From Lunularia cruciata (taxonomy: Eukaryota > Streptophyta > Marchantiopsida > Lunulariales > Lunulariaceae), in NCBI GenBank assembly GCA_948567375.1, contig OX419755.1, positions 27,409,001 to 27,473,000 on the forward strand: a DNA stretch of 64,000 nt, read 5' to 3'. The translations under genes and the position numbers were made by a program. Within the stretch, counting starts at the first letter, position 1. The number at the start of each line of letters is the position of its first letter. Below the pieces are notes generated by a model, which worked only from the letters and a program-made list of their open reading frames with translations, made no database searches and was not told the origin of the DNA. Shown piece after piece: positions 23,421 through 34,828 of this stretch.

Positions 23421-25200
23421 CCATTTCAAGTTCATATTGATCGGAGTATGTTGGGGCTTGGAGCGGTGCTCACCCATCATGATGATGAGGAGAAGGAGTT
23501 TGTGGTGGCCTATGCTAATCGCTCCAAAAATTCAGCAGAGATGAAGTATAGTTCATATGAGAGAGAGTAGTTGGTAGCAATTTGGGTAGTAGCACATTTT
23601 TAATATAACTTATTTGGTAACCCCTTCACTCTCATCACTGATCATCAGCCACTGAAGTGGTTGATGGAGTCCGACAAGCTTTTAGGGAAGCTTGCACAAT
23701 GGGCTGTGATTTTATAGGAGTACAATTTCACGGTTGTTCATAGACCTGGAGTGGTGAACCATGATGCAGATGGGTTGAGTAGAAACCCATGTCCCAGCCA
23801 GCAAGATCAGACAGGAGCACATTGGCATGGTGAGACAGATGAGGAGATAGTGCTAGGTTGGCATACATTTGCCTTTCTCTGTATATTTTTTGAGGCTTTG
23901 GTGGTATCTCTCTCAGCGCATACAGGAGGAGTTATTGAGGTCATAGATCCAGAGAGTGAAGATATTGGTACAATTCATCAAGACATTCATGATGATGTCT
24001 TAGTGATGGACTATCTTCACACTCGTGTTGTGGGTGGCACAATTGGGACCAAGGAGAGAGACCATGTTCTTCAGCAAGCTAGATGGTTCAGATTGGAGGG
24101 CAGACACCTTTTGTGTGCATGGGAGGATGGTAGAGTGTAAGTTGTACCACTTCCATCTCAGAGACTGCAATCGGTCAATCATGCTCATGAGGAGCTAGGA
24201 CATTTTGGAGTAAAGCATACATACAACTTACTCTAGAGTCATTACTGGTGGCGCGGTATGCAGATCAAGGTATAGTAGTTTGTTGCCAAATGTGTGCTTT
24301 GTGATTGAGTTAGAGCATCATTCAATGCTCTTATGCCATAGTTACACCCATTACCTATCATGGGATTGGGTTACCGTTGGAGTTTGGACTTTGCTGGACC
24401 TTTACCGCTGACTATGAGACATCATCGGTATGTTTTGGTGATGGTGGAGCACTTCTCCAAGTGGAGTGAGTTTGTGGCAATTCTTGACAAGTCTGGTGAA
24501 GAGACAACTTACTTGTTTCTAGATCAAGTTCTTAGTCATTTTGGTGCACCAGCCAAGGTTTTGACTGATCAGGGTACAGAGTTCTTGGGGGAGTTTCAGG
24601 TCTAGTGTGACAAGGCTTTGATTGATTATTGTACTATATCCCGAGATCACCCTGAGGCAGATGGCTTAGCAGAGAGAGTGGTTCAAACTATGAAGACAAA
24701 AGTATGGTTTGCAGAGAAGCCACTTAGGAGATTGGGATCTCCAATTACCTTGGTTGGCCATGGGCTATTGGTTCAGCCGGCAATCCTCCTTAGCATCCTT
24801 CTCTCCGTACTTTCTACTCTATGGACAAGATCCAGATTTACCTACAACCATTTGTCAAGATGATATTGTAGTCTTGGACTTGGATGACCTAGATGTATGG
24901 ATGAGCGCATGTCCTCAATGGGTAGAGATCTATCAAAGAGTGATGCCGATGGCCTTTGAGAACTTGGCAATTTCTCAGCATAGAGATACTTTATGCTATG
25001 CTATCATTCAAGGAGGAGGCTATAGACCCTTGATCCGTCAATTTCATCCAAGAGACTATGTATATCTATAGCAAATAGCATTGATGACACTTGATGTTTT
25101 GACAGGCCGCACTATCTCAAGAGTGCGTGAGGTTTGCCATTTGGAGTCCTTGTGTTAGAAGGATGTGATGGTGTTTTTTGGAAGGATCATGTGCACCATG
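23421..25200 (+). pseudogene. M1 RNase H and integrase
   Basis: Follows M2 39929-41790. RNase H Asp context is present but Thr before it is Ile (VHIDRS). Integrase retains the zinc-binding Cys/His region in part, first Asp (WSLDFAGPL), second Asp (VLTDQGTEF) and the catalytic Glu codon GAG at 24672-24674 (GLAERVVQT), which M2 has lost. Multiple stops arise at former CAG or TGG codons. Confidence 0.85.
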
Positions 25201-25260
25201 CCACCTCTTATTGATGGTACTATGGGTCCAAGCTTGGCACTTGTACGTGTAGGCTTGAGG

Positions 25261-25401
25261 TGTATATTATGTGGCTCTTCAGGTGGAGTTGCTACTATGT
25301 TAGTGTGTGATAGCTCTTTGAGAGGATGGCATATGGCATGTATGACTCCTCCCCTCATGGTGGTTCCTCAAGGACAATAGTTATGTCCTAGATGTACTTG
25401 A
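25261..25401 (+). pseudogene. M1 PHD finger, degenerate
   Basis: Homologous to the M2 PHD finger (41795-41929). One zinc ligand is lost (CDSS for CDSC) and the conserved Trp codon before the last Cys pair is TAG. The order integrase then PHD is conserved, so the PHD finger belongs to the family and not to M2 alone. Confidence 0.8.
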
Positions 25402-25568
25402 CCTATAGCTAGTTCATTCTTTATATGGTATAGATTGCAGATAGGCGACTAATGATGGGGCTCCATAGCACCCGGCCTCCTGATCTTTGCCCATCATATG
25501 GTATACCATATACTTGGAGTAGATGGCTATCTAGAGTTAGAGGGAGCTAACCGCCAGCTAGGGGGCAA
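25402..25568 (+). other. M1 3' untranslated stretch
   Basis: About 170 bp between the end of the reading frame and beta-1, conserved with M2 41936-42103, including CTAACCGCCAGCTAGGGGG just before beta-1, the only purine-rich candidate for a plus-strand primer. Confidence 0.5.
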
Positions 25569-25674
25569 TTGTGGCACTTAAGAGTTTATGTGTGACTTAT
25601 GTGTGAGTTGTGCTTCTATAGTGTATGATGTTGACAACAATGTATATTGTGTAGCAATGTATATACACACGACA
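25569..25674 (+). repeat. M1 beta-1 (106 bp)
   Basis: TTGTGGCACTT to CACGACA. Matches beta-2 (26106-26211) and both beta copies in M2. Separated from alpha-2 by the 2 nt AC. Confidence 0.9.
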
Positions 25675-25676
25675 AC

Positions 25677-26105
25677 TATCACACCATTTGTAGTGTCACA
25701 TCTAGATTGCTCGGACATTGGAGTTCCAATGATAGTAGTTAGAGTCATTTTGGCAATTACTCATAGACTACTTTTTGACGGTCAGACTTCAAGTTTAGGG
25801 TACTAACTTCATGGTGGGGCCCACCGTCACTTGCACCGTCTGCACCGTTGGGTGTGCCATCAGCGGGACCGTTGTGATGAGACCTAGGTCAAAATCAAGG
25901 GTAAATCCTAGGAGTGCAACTCCAGAGAGCCCACTTCTCTGATGTTGAGCCTTTGAGTTCCTGGCTAGAGTGGACAGAAAGCCAACGAGTGTCACCTGGA
26001 GTCTCTTTGCTAGAGTGGGTGGCTTGACTATAATCAGTGCCCAATTGTTTGCAAGTTGTTGAGAATCAGATCAAGTATTGATTTGAGTTTTAAACAATCT
26101 GATTA
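25677..26105 (+). repeat. M1 alpha-2
   Basis: TATCACACC (TGTC in M2) to CTGATTA, homologous to 8557-8986. Confidence 0.9.
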
Positions 26106-26211
26106 TTGTGGCACTTTAGAGTTTATGTATGACTTATATGTGAGTTGTGCTTCTATAGTGTATGATGTTGATAGCAATGTTTGTTGTGTAGCGATGTATA
26201 TACGCACGACA
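26106..26211 (+). repeat. M1 beta-2 (106 bp), right terminus
   Basis: Starts TTGTGGCACTT directly after alpha-2 and ends ACGACA, followed by G1 sequence. Confidence 0.9.
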
Positions 26212-26238
26212 AGAGAAAAGAGATAATGAGGGGCTAAG

Positions 26239-27620
26239 ATGGAGAAACTTCTAGTTTCCTTGGCAAAGATGGAAAAGATGTCAAGACCTTTGTGAGAGAC
26301 TTCAAGACAACTTACATAGGAGACAATGAGAGGACGAAGAATGAGTAGGTCTCATTATTCTTGGATTTGTTTGAGGATGTAGCAATTACATGGTATGAGT
26401 CAGAATACCAAAAAAAAAAGAAAAAAAGAGATGTACAAAAAGAGTATTGGGAGAGTTTAACTTCAACACTGATTGAGAATCTTCTTCCTGATAAGAGTTA
26501 TGAGAGATTGATGAGTGAGATTACCTTCCTCAAACAAGGAGATCAGGAGAAAGTGAGAGTTTATGCAGAAAGAGTGGAGAAGTTAAAGTCTAGATTTTGC
26601 ATAATGCTGAGGAAGAGTGGAGATGAGGTAGAGACTACTATGATTGGCATAGGAGCCATGCTCAAAAAGAATTTTGTAGGAGGGTTGAGACCATAGATTA
26701 GAGGTAAGATGAGATATGAAAAATCCTCTTCTAAGATTGAAGCTATCAAGATTACAATTTGTATGGAGGTGAGTTTGGAAGAGGATAAGAGTGATTTGAT
26801 GGTGAAGGAGGTTTTGCATCCTCCTTAAGCCTAAAATTATGGTGGAACTTATGATAATTTGGTGGCAAGGGTTACACCACAAGTAGTAATTTCTATGGTT
26901 ATTGCACCTCTACCAAAAGATCCACTACAAACCATCACAAAACAACTTTTAGATCTCAAGATCAATGTAGTGCAACTATGGAAGAAGAGAGATATGGATC
27001 AAAATCAAGAAGAGGGCCTAGGAGTTATAGAAGCTATCCATATAGATGAGGTCAACCAACCAACAATTTTAATGATAGAAATTGTTTTGGTTGTGGATGA
27101 ATGGTCACATTCAAAGGAATTGTCAAAATTCTACTTACAATAGAGAAAGGGGTTATGAGAGAGCCAATAGAAGGAGAGAGGAAGGTATTGAAACCCAAAT
27201 GGATCCTAATCCAAACAAAGGTAAGGGGATAAAATCCATAGATGTGGTTAAGAGCAAGTATGAGAAGGAAGAGTGCTCAAACTCCAAAGGTTTTAATTTA
27301 GAGCTTTTGGCACAAGAGAAAAAGAGAGCTCATTTTGTAGGAGATGTTCACTCTTCTCAAGGATTTACTCCTAGCAAGGATTCCCCTATGTCTACTAGGA
27401 GTATTTGCACTAGCACCTCAATACCATAAAAAATAAAGACTCCAAGGAAGAAGTTGGAGATAGAGGCCTTGATCTCAAAGCAACAACGGAACTACAATAT
27501 GTTGGAGGATGTTGGTAGTCACAAGGCTAACATCACAATGAGCCCATTGACCAATTTAAATCCTACCTTGAGAAAAGAGCTTAGAGGTGGTTTGAGTTCT
27601 ACTAGGAGCAAGAGGAAGAA
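26239..27620 (+). pseudogene. G1 gag
   Basis: Starts at ATG 26239 with sequence parallel to G2 and G3 gag. It contains the segment G2 has lost (VAITWYESEYQ), an A-rich insertion-prone run (about 26410), capsid-like NLLPDKSYERLMSEITFL, and a truncated zinc knuckle (CFGC lost). Stops at 26346, 26694 and elsewhere make it non-functional. G1's gag start lies only 28 bp beyond the M1 insertion point. Confidence 0.85.
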
Positions 27621-27639
27621 GAGAAAAAGAGCCCCAATA

Positions 27640-28075
27640 TCAATGGAGGTGGTGGATGCCAAACCACTACCATGGGAGGCTTGTGAATATGCCTCAAAGA
27701 TTGATGTGAGAGTGAATGGTCATAACATGAAGGATGCACTTGTTGATGGAGGATCTGCAATAAATACCATGTTAGAGAGGTTGATGAAGAAGTTGGGTAT
27801 GATACCCTCAAGACCTTCAACATTTGTGGTGAGCATGGCAAACAAGCAACAAGTTCAATCAATAGGGGTGATGGATAAACTGGTAGTTTAGTTATAATAG
27901 TACAAAATCTCATGACTTTCCAAGTCTTGAAGGATTCAAGCTATAATTTGCTTCTTGGGAAGCCATGGTTCAAAGTAATACACATAACTGATTGATGGTT
28001 CAAAGAGTACTTGAGAATTGGGTCATCAAACCATAGAGTTATAGTTCTTGTGACTAACACCACCAACACTTCACA
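27640..28075 (+). pseudogene. G1 aspartic protease
   Basis: Single copy of the protease duplicated in G2: VVDAKPLPWEACEYASKIDV, active-site ALVDGGSAINTM, then VMDKLVV. Broken by a stop at 27889 and a small frame change. Confidence 0.85.
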
Positions 28076-29048
28076 TTTAGATACACCATCTTCTGATTAT
28101 TGAGAATGGAATTCAGAAAAAGGAGCTTCAGGTGTGGACACAAACAAAGAGGAAGAGACTTCCATAGAGGAGGATGAATTTTGAATCTAATTTAAATATG
28201 TATCTCTTGTGTATTATAGGTTTTGCACCTAAGTTAGAGGTTTTGAAGGACCAAGATAAATCACTATTGACACTTGAGGAGATAGATAGGAGGTTATCTA
28301 CCTCAAGTATAGTCCAAATGTTACCAAGGAGGAGATGGTGAAATTTGAGGAGATTTTCTGCAAGTTTATCAATATGTTTGCTTTTAGTTACAAAGATCTA
28401 AAGGAAGTCACCTTCGAGGAGCACAAGATAAAGGTAGAGTCACATGCAAGACCAGTCCACCAAAAGCAATGTTGCATTAGCCCACCAATAGCTTTAGTTG
28501 TGAAGGAGGAGATTGATAAGCTCAAGGAGGCTGGATTTATCTTTGAGGTGGAGAATTCAAAATGGGTGTCTCCAATTGTGATTGTGAAGAAAAAGAATGG
28601 CAAGCTTGGGTTATGTGTAGATTACATGAAGTTCAATGTTGTAATCAAGAAGTACTATTACCCTTTGTCATTTATTGATGAGATCTTGGAAGAGGTTGTA
28701 GGTCATGAGAAGTACAATTTTGGAGATGGTTAAAGTGAGTATAACCAAATCAAGATTGCACTAGAGCATCAATAACTCACCACATTCACCACATCTCGGG
28801 GGAATTATGCTTTCAAGGTCATGCCTTTTTGGTTTTGCAATGGTCCAACCATTTCCAATTGTTTATGAACAAGGTGTTTGAACCTTTCATTGGGAAATTT
28901 GTGAGAGAATTTATTGATGACTTTTGTGTTTATGGGAGCAAGGAGGAGCACTTTGAGCACTTGATGAAGGTCTTGCAATGCTTAGATGAAGCAAATGCAC
29001 CACTCAACCCAAAGAAGTGCATTTTTTGGTTGTGAAGAAGGTCTACTT
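28076..29048 (+). pseudogene. G1 reverse transcriptase, 5' part
   Basis: Contains KWVSPIVIVKKKNGKLGLC, the palm region and the catalytic FIDDFCVYG in 28829-29035. Ends within the CIFGCEEGLLL region at 29048, where family-L sequence begins. It resumes at 48751. TACTT occurs at 29044-29048 and again at 48751-48755, a possible 5-bp target duplication. Confidence 0.85.
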
Positions 29049-31228
29049 CTTCCGTCGAGTCCTCTAACTTATACTCAGCTTCTTATTTTGATTCTTCTAT
29101 ACTAGGAACACCATCTCTTTTGGTCAACTCCACTTCTTTGTCTTTAAGATTTTTGCCTCCAATCTCTTTTGTTGTCCCATCTTGGTAAAGAGGTCATTGC
29201 TACTTCTGATTTCACGGATGTATTGTTGTTCTTCTACATCTGCTTCTCTTTGAAAGTCTTGGTGGAAGCGTCACACCATCTTTTGTCTCTTGGCCGCACT
29301 CAGTAGGTTCAGCCTAAGGTAAAACTGTGTTGCAAATGGCATTAGGTAGTGTGGCGGTGATCTATCTCTCCAATTGAAGATCATCTGCCTTTTTTGTTGG
29401 TGAAAGCACTTTGCCCAATTCACCGGTTCTATTGTAAACATTTGATGGAAAAATACTGCCTAGTGCTTCATTACATAAGTGGTTTGCTATGGCTTGAAGA
29501 TTGCCATCATCACCTTGAGAATACTTTGCCTTATCGGGTCTCAATAGTTATCCACTTTGTATCTATTCTTTGTACACGGAGCACTAAAGGAATTTTGGAC
29601 TTCTATAGTTTCTTTTGTAGACTCTTCCTTCTTGTGGAATGTAGCTCCAATTTCCTCACCTAACTCTTTCCCTAGGACTTGTCTCCAATCCTTCTCTATC
29701 CATCAAGCCGGATTGCTTCTCTTCCATTCTTCCTTTGGACCCTCTTCATAGTTACTTGCCGTTACTTGCAGTTATTATTTTTGCCATGAAACCAAGAAAA
29801 CTCAAGTTCCAATTCTAGGCCAAAAAAGTGATCCAAAGTCTACTCAAAATTTGTATCCTTGCTATGACATCTTACTTTTCAATTGTAGGATTCCTCACTA
29901 CAAGTGAGTGACTCTTGTTTCCACTCCTCATTGGCATTGTGCAATCTCTAACTCTTTGTCTCTAGAAGATTATCCGTTCCCCTAGACAAGAAATTCTCAC
30001 TCCCTTAGGATTCATAGAAATCAAACTCTTGGCCGGCTCTATAATGGGCACTCCTTTGGGACAACTACTTAGTGGCAGAGGATACTTGCATGACATTTCA
30101 AAATCCCTCAATGAAAGTCTCAATCTTATAGTTCTTTGCTACGTGGTGTCGTGTTATGGTTTGTGTAGCCCATGAAAAAGTAAATTGGTGTGGTTTATCT
30201 CCATAAAGATGGAGTACGTTGTATGATGGATCCCACGGTTGAGCTATTGCCATGTGAGCAATCTTTGAACATGTTTACTATTGGCCACATGGATTATGAT
30301 CTTATCTTCTTTGAGGGCTCTTATGTATGTAGGCAATGGAGAGTTGAAAGGAAGGTGTGTTTTTAGTTGGAGGAGTCTCAAGGAGGAGGACGTTGAGATT
30401 GAGAGTTGTAGTAGAGTGTGGCGGTTGGCATCAAAGAGAGCAATTGAGTAGCAGATGTCCCATGCTTCCAATTTGCCACTCCCAAATCCTTTTCTCATCA
30501 AGCTTCTGATTCTATACTGTAATGGCTTACCGGATTGAATGGTGGCACATTTTGGACCCGTATTCATAGAGTTGATGATTGGAAACCCAGATTCTATTGT
30601 TCTTTTGTTGATTTCTTATGAACAAGTCTAGGATTTGAAAATCTATGTGCTCCTATAATTGGAGAATGACTCAATTTTGCTCATGAACTTCATGGTGGAG
30701 TTGTGGGGTCCACATGTCAAAAACTAATGAGGCTAAATGACAAAATTGTAAGAGATTGAGTTCCAAGGAAAAATTCAGGAGATTTTGGACTATCAAGGGA
30801 GTTTTGGGAAGGCATTTGAAGCAAAAGGACCAAAATTGGAAAGAATAGTTAACCAGCTATTTGAGTCAATTCTATGGGAGATATGATTGATTGAATCAAG
30901 GGAAGGGGGTAAAATACATAAACTGGAGCACAAAATAGGTGATTTAAAGAGCTTCATTAGACATCTTTATGATCTATCAATTGGGTTGGTGAGTTGATAG
31001 AGTGCTTGTACTACTTAGCTCAAGTAATTTTAGAGTTTGATCAATCTCAAATCAGTCTGGCCAATTAAAGTTGGAGCTTTGGAAAGTGAGGAGTTGGAGA
31101 TGAGATGTTGATCAAGTTTGAAGATTTGGTCACTCTTGAAGTTGTGATCTAACTCACCCTTGTGAAAATTACCTGTATTGTTGGTGGCTAGGGTTTCCAC
31201 TTCTATGCAAAGGTTTCATGTGAAATCT
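29049..31228 (-). mobile_element. Minus-strand family-L LTR fragment plus unidentified DNA
   Basis: From about 29900 down to 29049 the minus strand encodes decayed pieces parallel to the ORF in L LTRs: a KRSNPA..WIEKDWRQVLGKE stretch, then YKVDNY, then PPHYLMPFATQFYLRLNLL, which aligns with PPHYIVPFAAHFYLGLNLL at 50373-50431. It is therefore an inverted, truncated L LTR piece. From about 29900 to 31228 I find no family signature. The 107-codon minus-strand frame 30567-30244 has no recognisable motif. Confidence 0.55.
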
Positions 31229-31345
31229 TGTGGTACCCACACTTTTGTTTTTTCCTATTTTTGAGGAACAAGTGTACAGACAAAGCCATATTGTACCTGT
31301 ATGACATCAAAAAGTGAAGAATGGTGTCTTTGGGTTGTAAGACAA
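31229..31345 (+). repeat. Fragment of family-L LTR start
   Basis: TGTGGTACCCACAC and about 115 bp more match the LTR starts at 31998 and 49275 (shared CATCAAAAAGTGAAGAATGG with 31998), then sequence passes into integrase. Confidence 0.75.
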
Positions 31346-31997
31346 CTCCTTTTAATCCCAAAGAAAATGGCCTAATGCAAAAGGCAAATGGGTTACTTTG
31401 TAATATTCTTAATATGGTAACTGTCAATTTTGCGTATGATTCGGAAACAAAGTTAAACCGCGTTATGTGCATATCAAACAATAGAAAAGATCACAACCAA
31501 GAAAACTCCATACTTCTTGACATACGGCTTGCAGCCCATCCTATGAGTTGAATTTGAGGTACTGACGTACCAGATTCTATGTGAGGAACCGTTGTCAAGA
31601 GAAGAAAGTCAAGATCTTTGGATCCATCAACTGATGTGGTTAGTAGAGAAAAGAAACAATGCAATGCAAACCATAAATGAAGAACAAGAATAAAGGAAAA
31701 TCAGGCACCATAAGCACATCGAGCATGTTACTATTTGTGAAGGAGATTTTGTTTTGTTATATGACAATTGTTGAATATTTTTTCTAGGCAAATTGCATTT
31801 GAGATGGATTGTGCACTATCAAGTACTTCATACTTATGACAAAATGGGTCCATTCAACTTGCAGACTTGGAGGGGCAACCATTTGCCACTTCAGTGAATG
31901 GGTGGAGACTTCAAAAATATTGGATGATAGACTCGGAGGTCTCTAAGACATCTTAGGTCTATGTTTGCGGGGATGCTCACATTTGAGGAAGGAGGTA
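31346..31997 (+). pseudogene. Family-L integrase C-terminal part
   Basis: Decayed frames give a Pro..Asn-Gly motif near the integrase Glu region (NPKENGLMQKANGLL), then a long stretch resembling gypsy integrase C-termini (NNAMQTINEEQE, then EGDFVLLYDN, LGKLHLRWI). It ends shortly before the LTR start TGTGGTACCC at 31998, as expected for an integrase next to a 3' LTR. Stops and frame changes are frequent. Confidence 0.7.
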
Positions 31998-32555
31998 TGT
32001 GGTACCCACATTTTTGTTATTTTCCTATTTTTGAAGAAGAAGTGTACAAACAAAGTTGTATTGTACATGTATGGCATCAAAAAGTGAAGAATGGTGGCTT
32101 CAAGTTGTAATCCAAAGTGAAATGACTTCGTGTTAAAAGACAAAGTACTCGTATTGGTCCTGTCAGCATTCAACCCAAAGTAAGGAAACTTCATCTCGGG
32201 GTGCTCAACCCAAGGCAAGGATAGTGTAACAACTTTCCTTCAGGGTTGGACATTCAAGAAGGTACTACACACAAAACGGCTGGCCTCTAAGCGGGGGAAA
32301 ATTGACATTGAGAAGAGCATGCAGAAGATGTGATTTCTTGGTAGAAGCTCAAAGTGAAGAAAGACTGATGAGACACGCCACTATAAAATTTGGGATTGAG
32401 ACAGAAAGATGACAAGTAACTTCCCATTGATTAAGGAGTCATCTTGAGGGAGATCAAGGAAGAGCAATTGTAGTAAGAGACGCACTTGGGCATCAAGAGG
32501 ATTGTTAGTCCGGGAGTCAAGCGGAAGAATAGTCACCAACCCAGAGTAGCGAAGA

Positions 32556-32824
32556 GTAAGATGGGAGGTGGAAAGAAGAACTCAAAATTTGCAATGAGAA
32601 ATCATCCAATTTGGAGGTTAGATATGATTGCAAGAATAGAAGTCTTGAGCAGGCTTTGGATCACATTTTTGGCATGGAACTAGAATCTGAGTTTTCCAAG
32701 CTTCATGACCAAAATAATCAAGAGTAAGTGTCTGGATGGACCTGAGATAGAGGGTAAGAGAGGAAATCCGGCTCAATGGATAGAGTCAGATTGGAGGTTA
32801 GTACTTGGAAGAGAGGCGGGTGAG
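32556..32824 (+). pseudogene. La LTR-internal ORF, N-terminal part
   Basis: MGGGKKNSKFAMRNHPIW onward aligns with the start of the LTR ORF at 49815. It runs into the left target duplication of M2 (32825-32828) and continues beyond M2 at 42771. Confidence 0.8.
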
Positions 32825-32828
32825 GAGT
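32825..32828. repeat. M2 left target-site duplication GAGT
   Basis: GAGT, repeated at 42767-42770. The uninterrupted solo L LTR has a single equivalent site near 50100. Confidence 0.9.
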
Positions 32829-32961
32829 TGTCACGCCATTTGTAGTTCCGCATCTAGATGCTCGGACACTGGAGTTCCAGTGATGGTAGTTAGAGTTATT
32901 CTAGCTGTTTCTCAGGGACTACTTTCCGACGGTTAGATTTCGTGTTCGGGGTACTGACTTC

Positions 32962-32978
32962 ACGGTGGGGCCCACCGT
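32962..32978. promoter_or_regulatory. Palindromic GC-rich box in alpha-1 (TCP-like site)
   Basis: ACGGTGGGGCCCACCGT is a 17-bp palindrome around one central base. It contains GTGGGGCC on each strand, matching the class I TCP consensus GTGGGNCC. Also present in alpha-2 (42345-42361), and the inner GTGGGGCCCAC in alpha-2 of M1. A promoter role is inferred. Confidence 0.45.
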
Positions 32979-33065
32979 CACTTTGCACCATTTGCACCGT
33001 CGAGTGTGCCGTCAGCGGGACCGTTAGGGTTTCAGGGCTAGCTCGAGTCCAGGGGGTATAGTTTT

Positions 33066-33091
33066 GAAGTGAGCTCCAGAGAGCTCACTTC
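33066..33091. repeat. Short hairpin in alpha-1
   Basis: GAAGTGAGCTC, loop CAGA, GAGCTCACTTC: 11-bp perfect arms. Retained with 9-bp arms in alpha-2 (42451-42472) and traceable in M4. Confidence 0.8.
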
Positions 33092-33277
33092 TCTGATGTT
33101 GAGCCTTCGAGTTCCTGGCTATGGTGGACAGAGGCCGGCGAGCGTCACCTGGATTCTCTATGCTTGAGTGGGTGTGGCTTGACTGTAATCAGTGCCCAGT
33201 TGTTGGCAGTTTATAGAGTGACAGATCAAGTACTGATCTGAGTTGAGTTGAGTTGAGAATGTTAAGCAATCTGATTA

Positions 33278-34828
33278 CATCAGAGAAGTGAAGTCAGGGG
33301 GAAATCGGGTGCAGGAACGTTGAGTGTTGGTAGTATCTCCAAGCTCGGTGGATCGTGGTAGCTCGATTCAGGTTCTGTGTTTCCCTAGTGTGCAGAGCTC
33401 GTGTAGTTGATGCAAATTTGGCAGTTAGGCGGACGGTGTGCGGAAGCGCTGGCCAAATTTTGAGCAAAGAAGAAGCAATTTTTGAGCAGTGTTGTGATTT
33501 TGAGCTCAGGAGGTGAAGGCAGGACCAATTTGCTGCGAGTTGGGCTCAGAAAGTGAAATTGAAGGTGGAGTTGGAAAGCTCTTCTCATGAAATTGTGATT
33601 TGGAAAAATCCGTTTTGTCAATTTGGCTCGAGTGGAAAGTTAGCGGGGGATTTGGCGGACATCCATCTTTAGGGTTTACGTCAGATTTTATGTCAGATTT
33701 ACGTCAGATTTTGGGCCAGAATTGGAGGAGTTTCGCTGTTTGGCCAGATTTGGAGAAGTTTCGCTAGTTTGGAGGAGTTTCGCAGATTTGGAGAAGTTTC
33801 GCCAATTTTGGAGGAGGTTCGAAGTGGCAACAAGAAAGGCCTCATTTGGCTGAATTTCGGCGTTTAGAGGCTTCGAGGCATAGGGCTGTGAGAGGCTACG
33901 AAGGCCTAGAAGGGCCAGCAAGCCAGCTTGCTGGCGTGAGGCTAGCTAGTTTAGTGTAGATCTTGGTCATTGGTTGGCAAAATCTGCCTTTCTTGCTAGA
34001 TTGTGCGCAACAGGGTTTGACCCCTAGATCTCTTGTTCCTAGACTGGTGCCCTAGCCAACTGGTCCACCCTCATTTGTTGTCATAGTGACTGTGCCACTG
34101 TTATCTATACACATGTAGCTTTGGCTAGGAGAGGCAGTTTGATCCCATTCTTGGTGATCCTGGTAGCTTAGGACTTAGATACGAACTACTCTTATGTCAA
34201 ATGCCAAATGGTGGCAGAGTCAGTCCCGTGTTGTGTTATGAGATGGAGGGTTTTCGTTTAGATTTCTTGTGATTGGATCCCCTCCATTCTCTGCTTCCTG
34301 TTTGTGCACCACGTTTGTGTGAGGTGCCTTGACTTTTGAGCGTTGGTGCTCTGGTGTGCTCTCGGTGGTGAGGCTGGAGTGATGACCAGTCAGACTACCT
34401 TTGTTTCTCTCCGGTGAGGCAGGAAGTGATGACCTGCAGACCGTGAGAGTGCGTGTTATGATGGCAGGTTACAGGTTGCCCTTCCCCTAGTGTAGTTATC
34501 TCGGTTAGAGTTACATTAGTGGGTGGTGTTTTAGTTGGTGTTGGCACGCGGTGGTGTTGGCACTTGGTGGGGCACTTGCGGTTGCGACTTGCTGTTGCAG
34601 TTGGTGGTTCGGGTTTGTTGGTGTGGTTACTTTGTCACGACGGAGTTCTTTGGAGATTCCAGAGGAGTTAGCCCTGCAGTACGCAGTGGGTTTACTCGGA
34701 GTGGTGCTCGGTATCAGCCTGTATCTCAGGTCCCAGTGAGGGAGGAGATTGACTCTGAGTTGGAGTTTGACACAGGAGCTGATTCAGTTGAGAGTGCACT
34801 TGGTGTGTCTGCACCGTTGTTGTGGGAC
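33278..34828 (+). other. M2 leader
   Basis: About 1.5 kb between alpha-1 and the first in-frame ATG of gag, conserved with M1. Contains TGGTGGCAGAGTCAG at 34209-34223, similar to an initiator-Met primer site (TGGTATCAGAGC) but about 930 bp from alpha-1. Also contains AGTTTCGC/GGAG microrepeats near 33720-33820. An in-frame stop at 34532 opens the polyprotein frame, and protein-like conservation begins before the ATG. Confidence 0.55.
34209..34223 (+). other. Candidate M2 primer-binding site
   Basis: TGGTGGCAGAGTCAG resembles the plant initiator-Met primer site with three mismatches in twelve. Conserved in M1 at 9464. Its distance from the terminal repeat is abnormal for an LTR retrotransposon, so the assignment is tentative. 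Confidence 0.4.

Larger units (their letters stand above)
8557..26211 (+). mobile_element. M1: older family M retroelement, interrupted by G2
   Basis: M1 starts TGTCACACC (8557) and ends ACGACA (26211). It is flanked by AGAA (8553-8556) and AGAG (26212-26215), a 4-bp target duplication with one change, inside the gag upstream region of G1. Layout is alpha-1 (8557-8986), leader, gag, retropepsin, methyltransferase, reverse transcriptase, RNase H, integrase, PHD, beta-1, alpha-2, beta-2, the same unusual order as M2. G2 splits it at 13840/21987. It is clearly older than M2, with many stops, small indels and a strong excess of C-to-T and G-to-A differences relative to M2. Confidence 0.9.
32829..33277 (+). 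repeat. M2 alpha-1 (449 bp), left terminus
   Basis: TGTCACGCC to CTGATTA, near-identical to alpha-2 (42212-42660). It is followed by unique leader (CATCAGAGAAG), not beta. Confidence 0.95.

Noticed and set aside
33720-33820. Tandem AGTTTCGC microrepeats as a regulatory array
   Set aside because: Only four to five loose copies with irregular spacing in the M2 leader. Not clearly conserved in M1.
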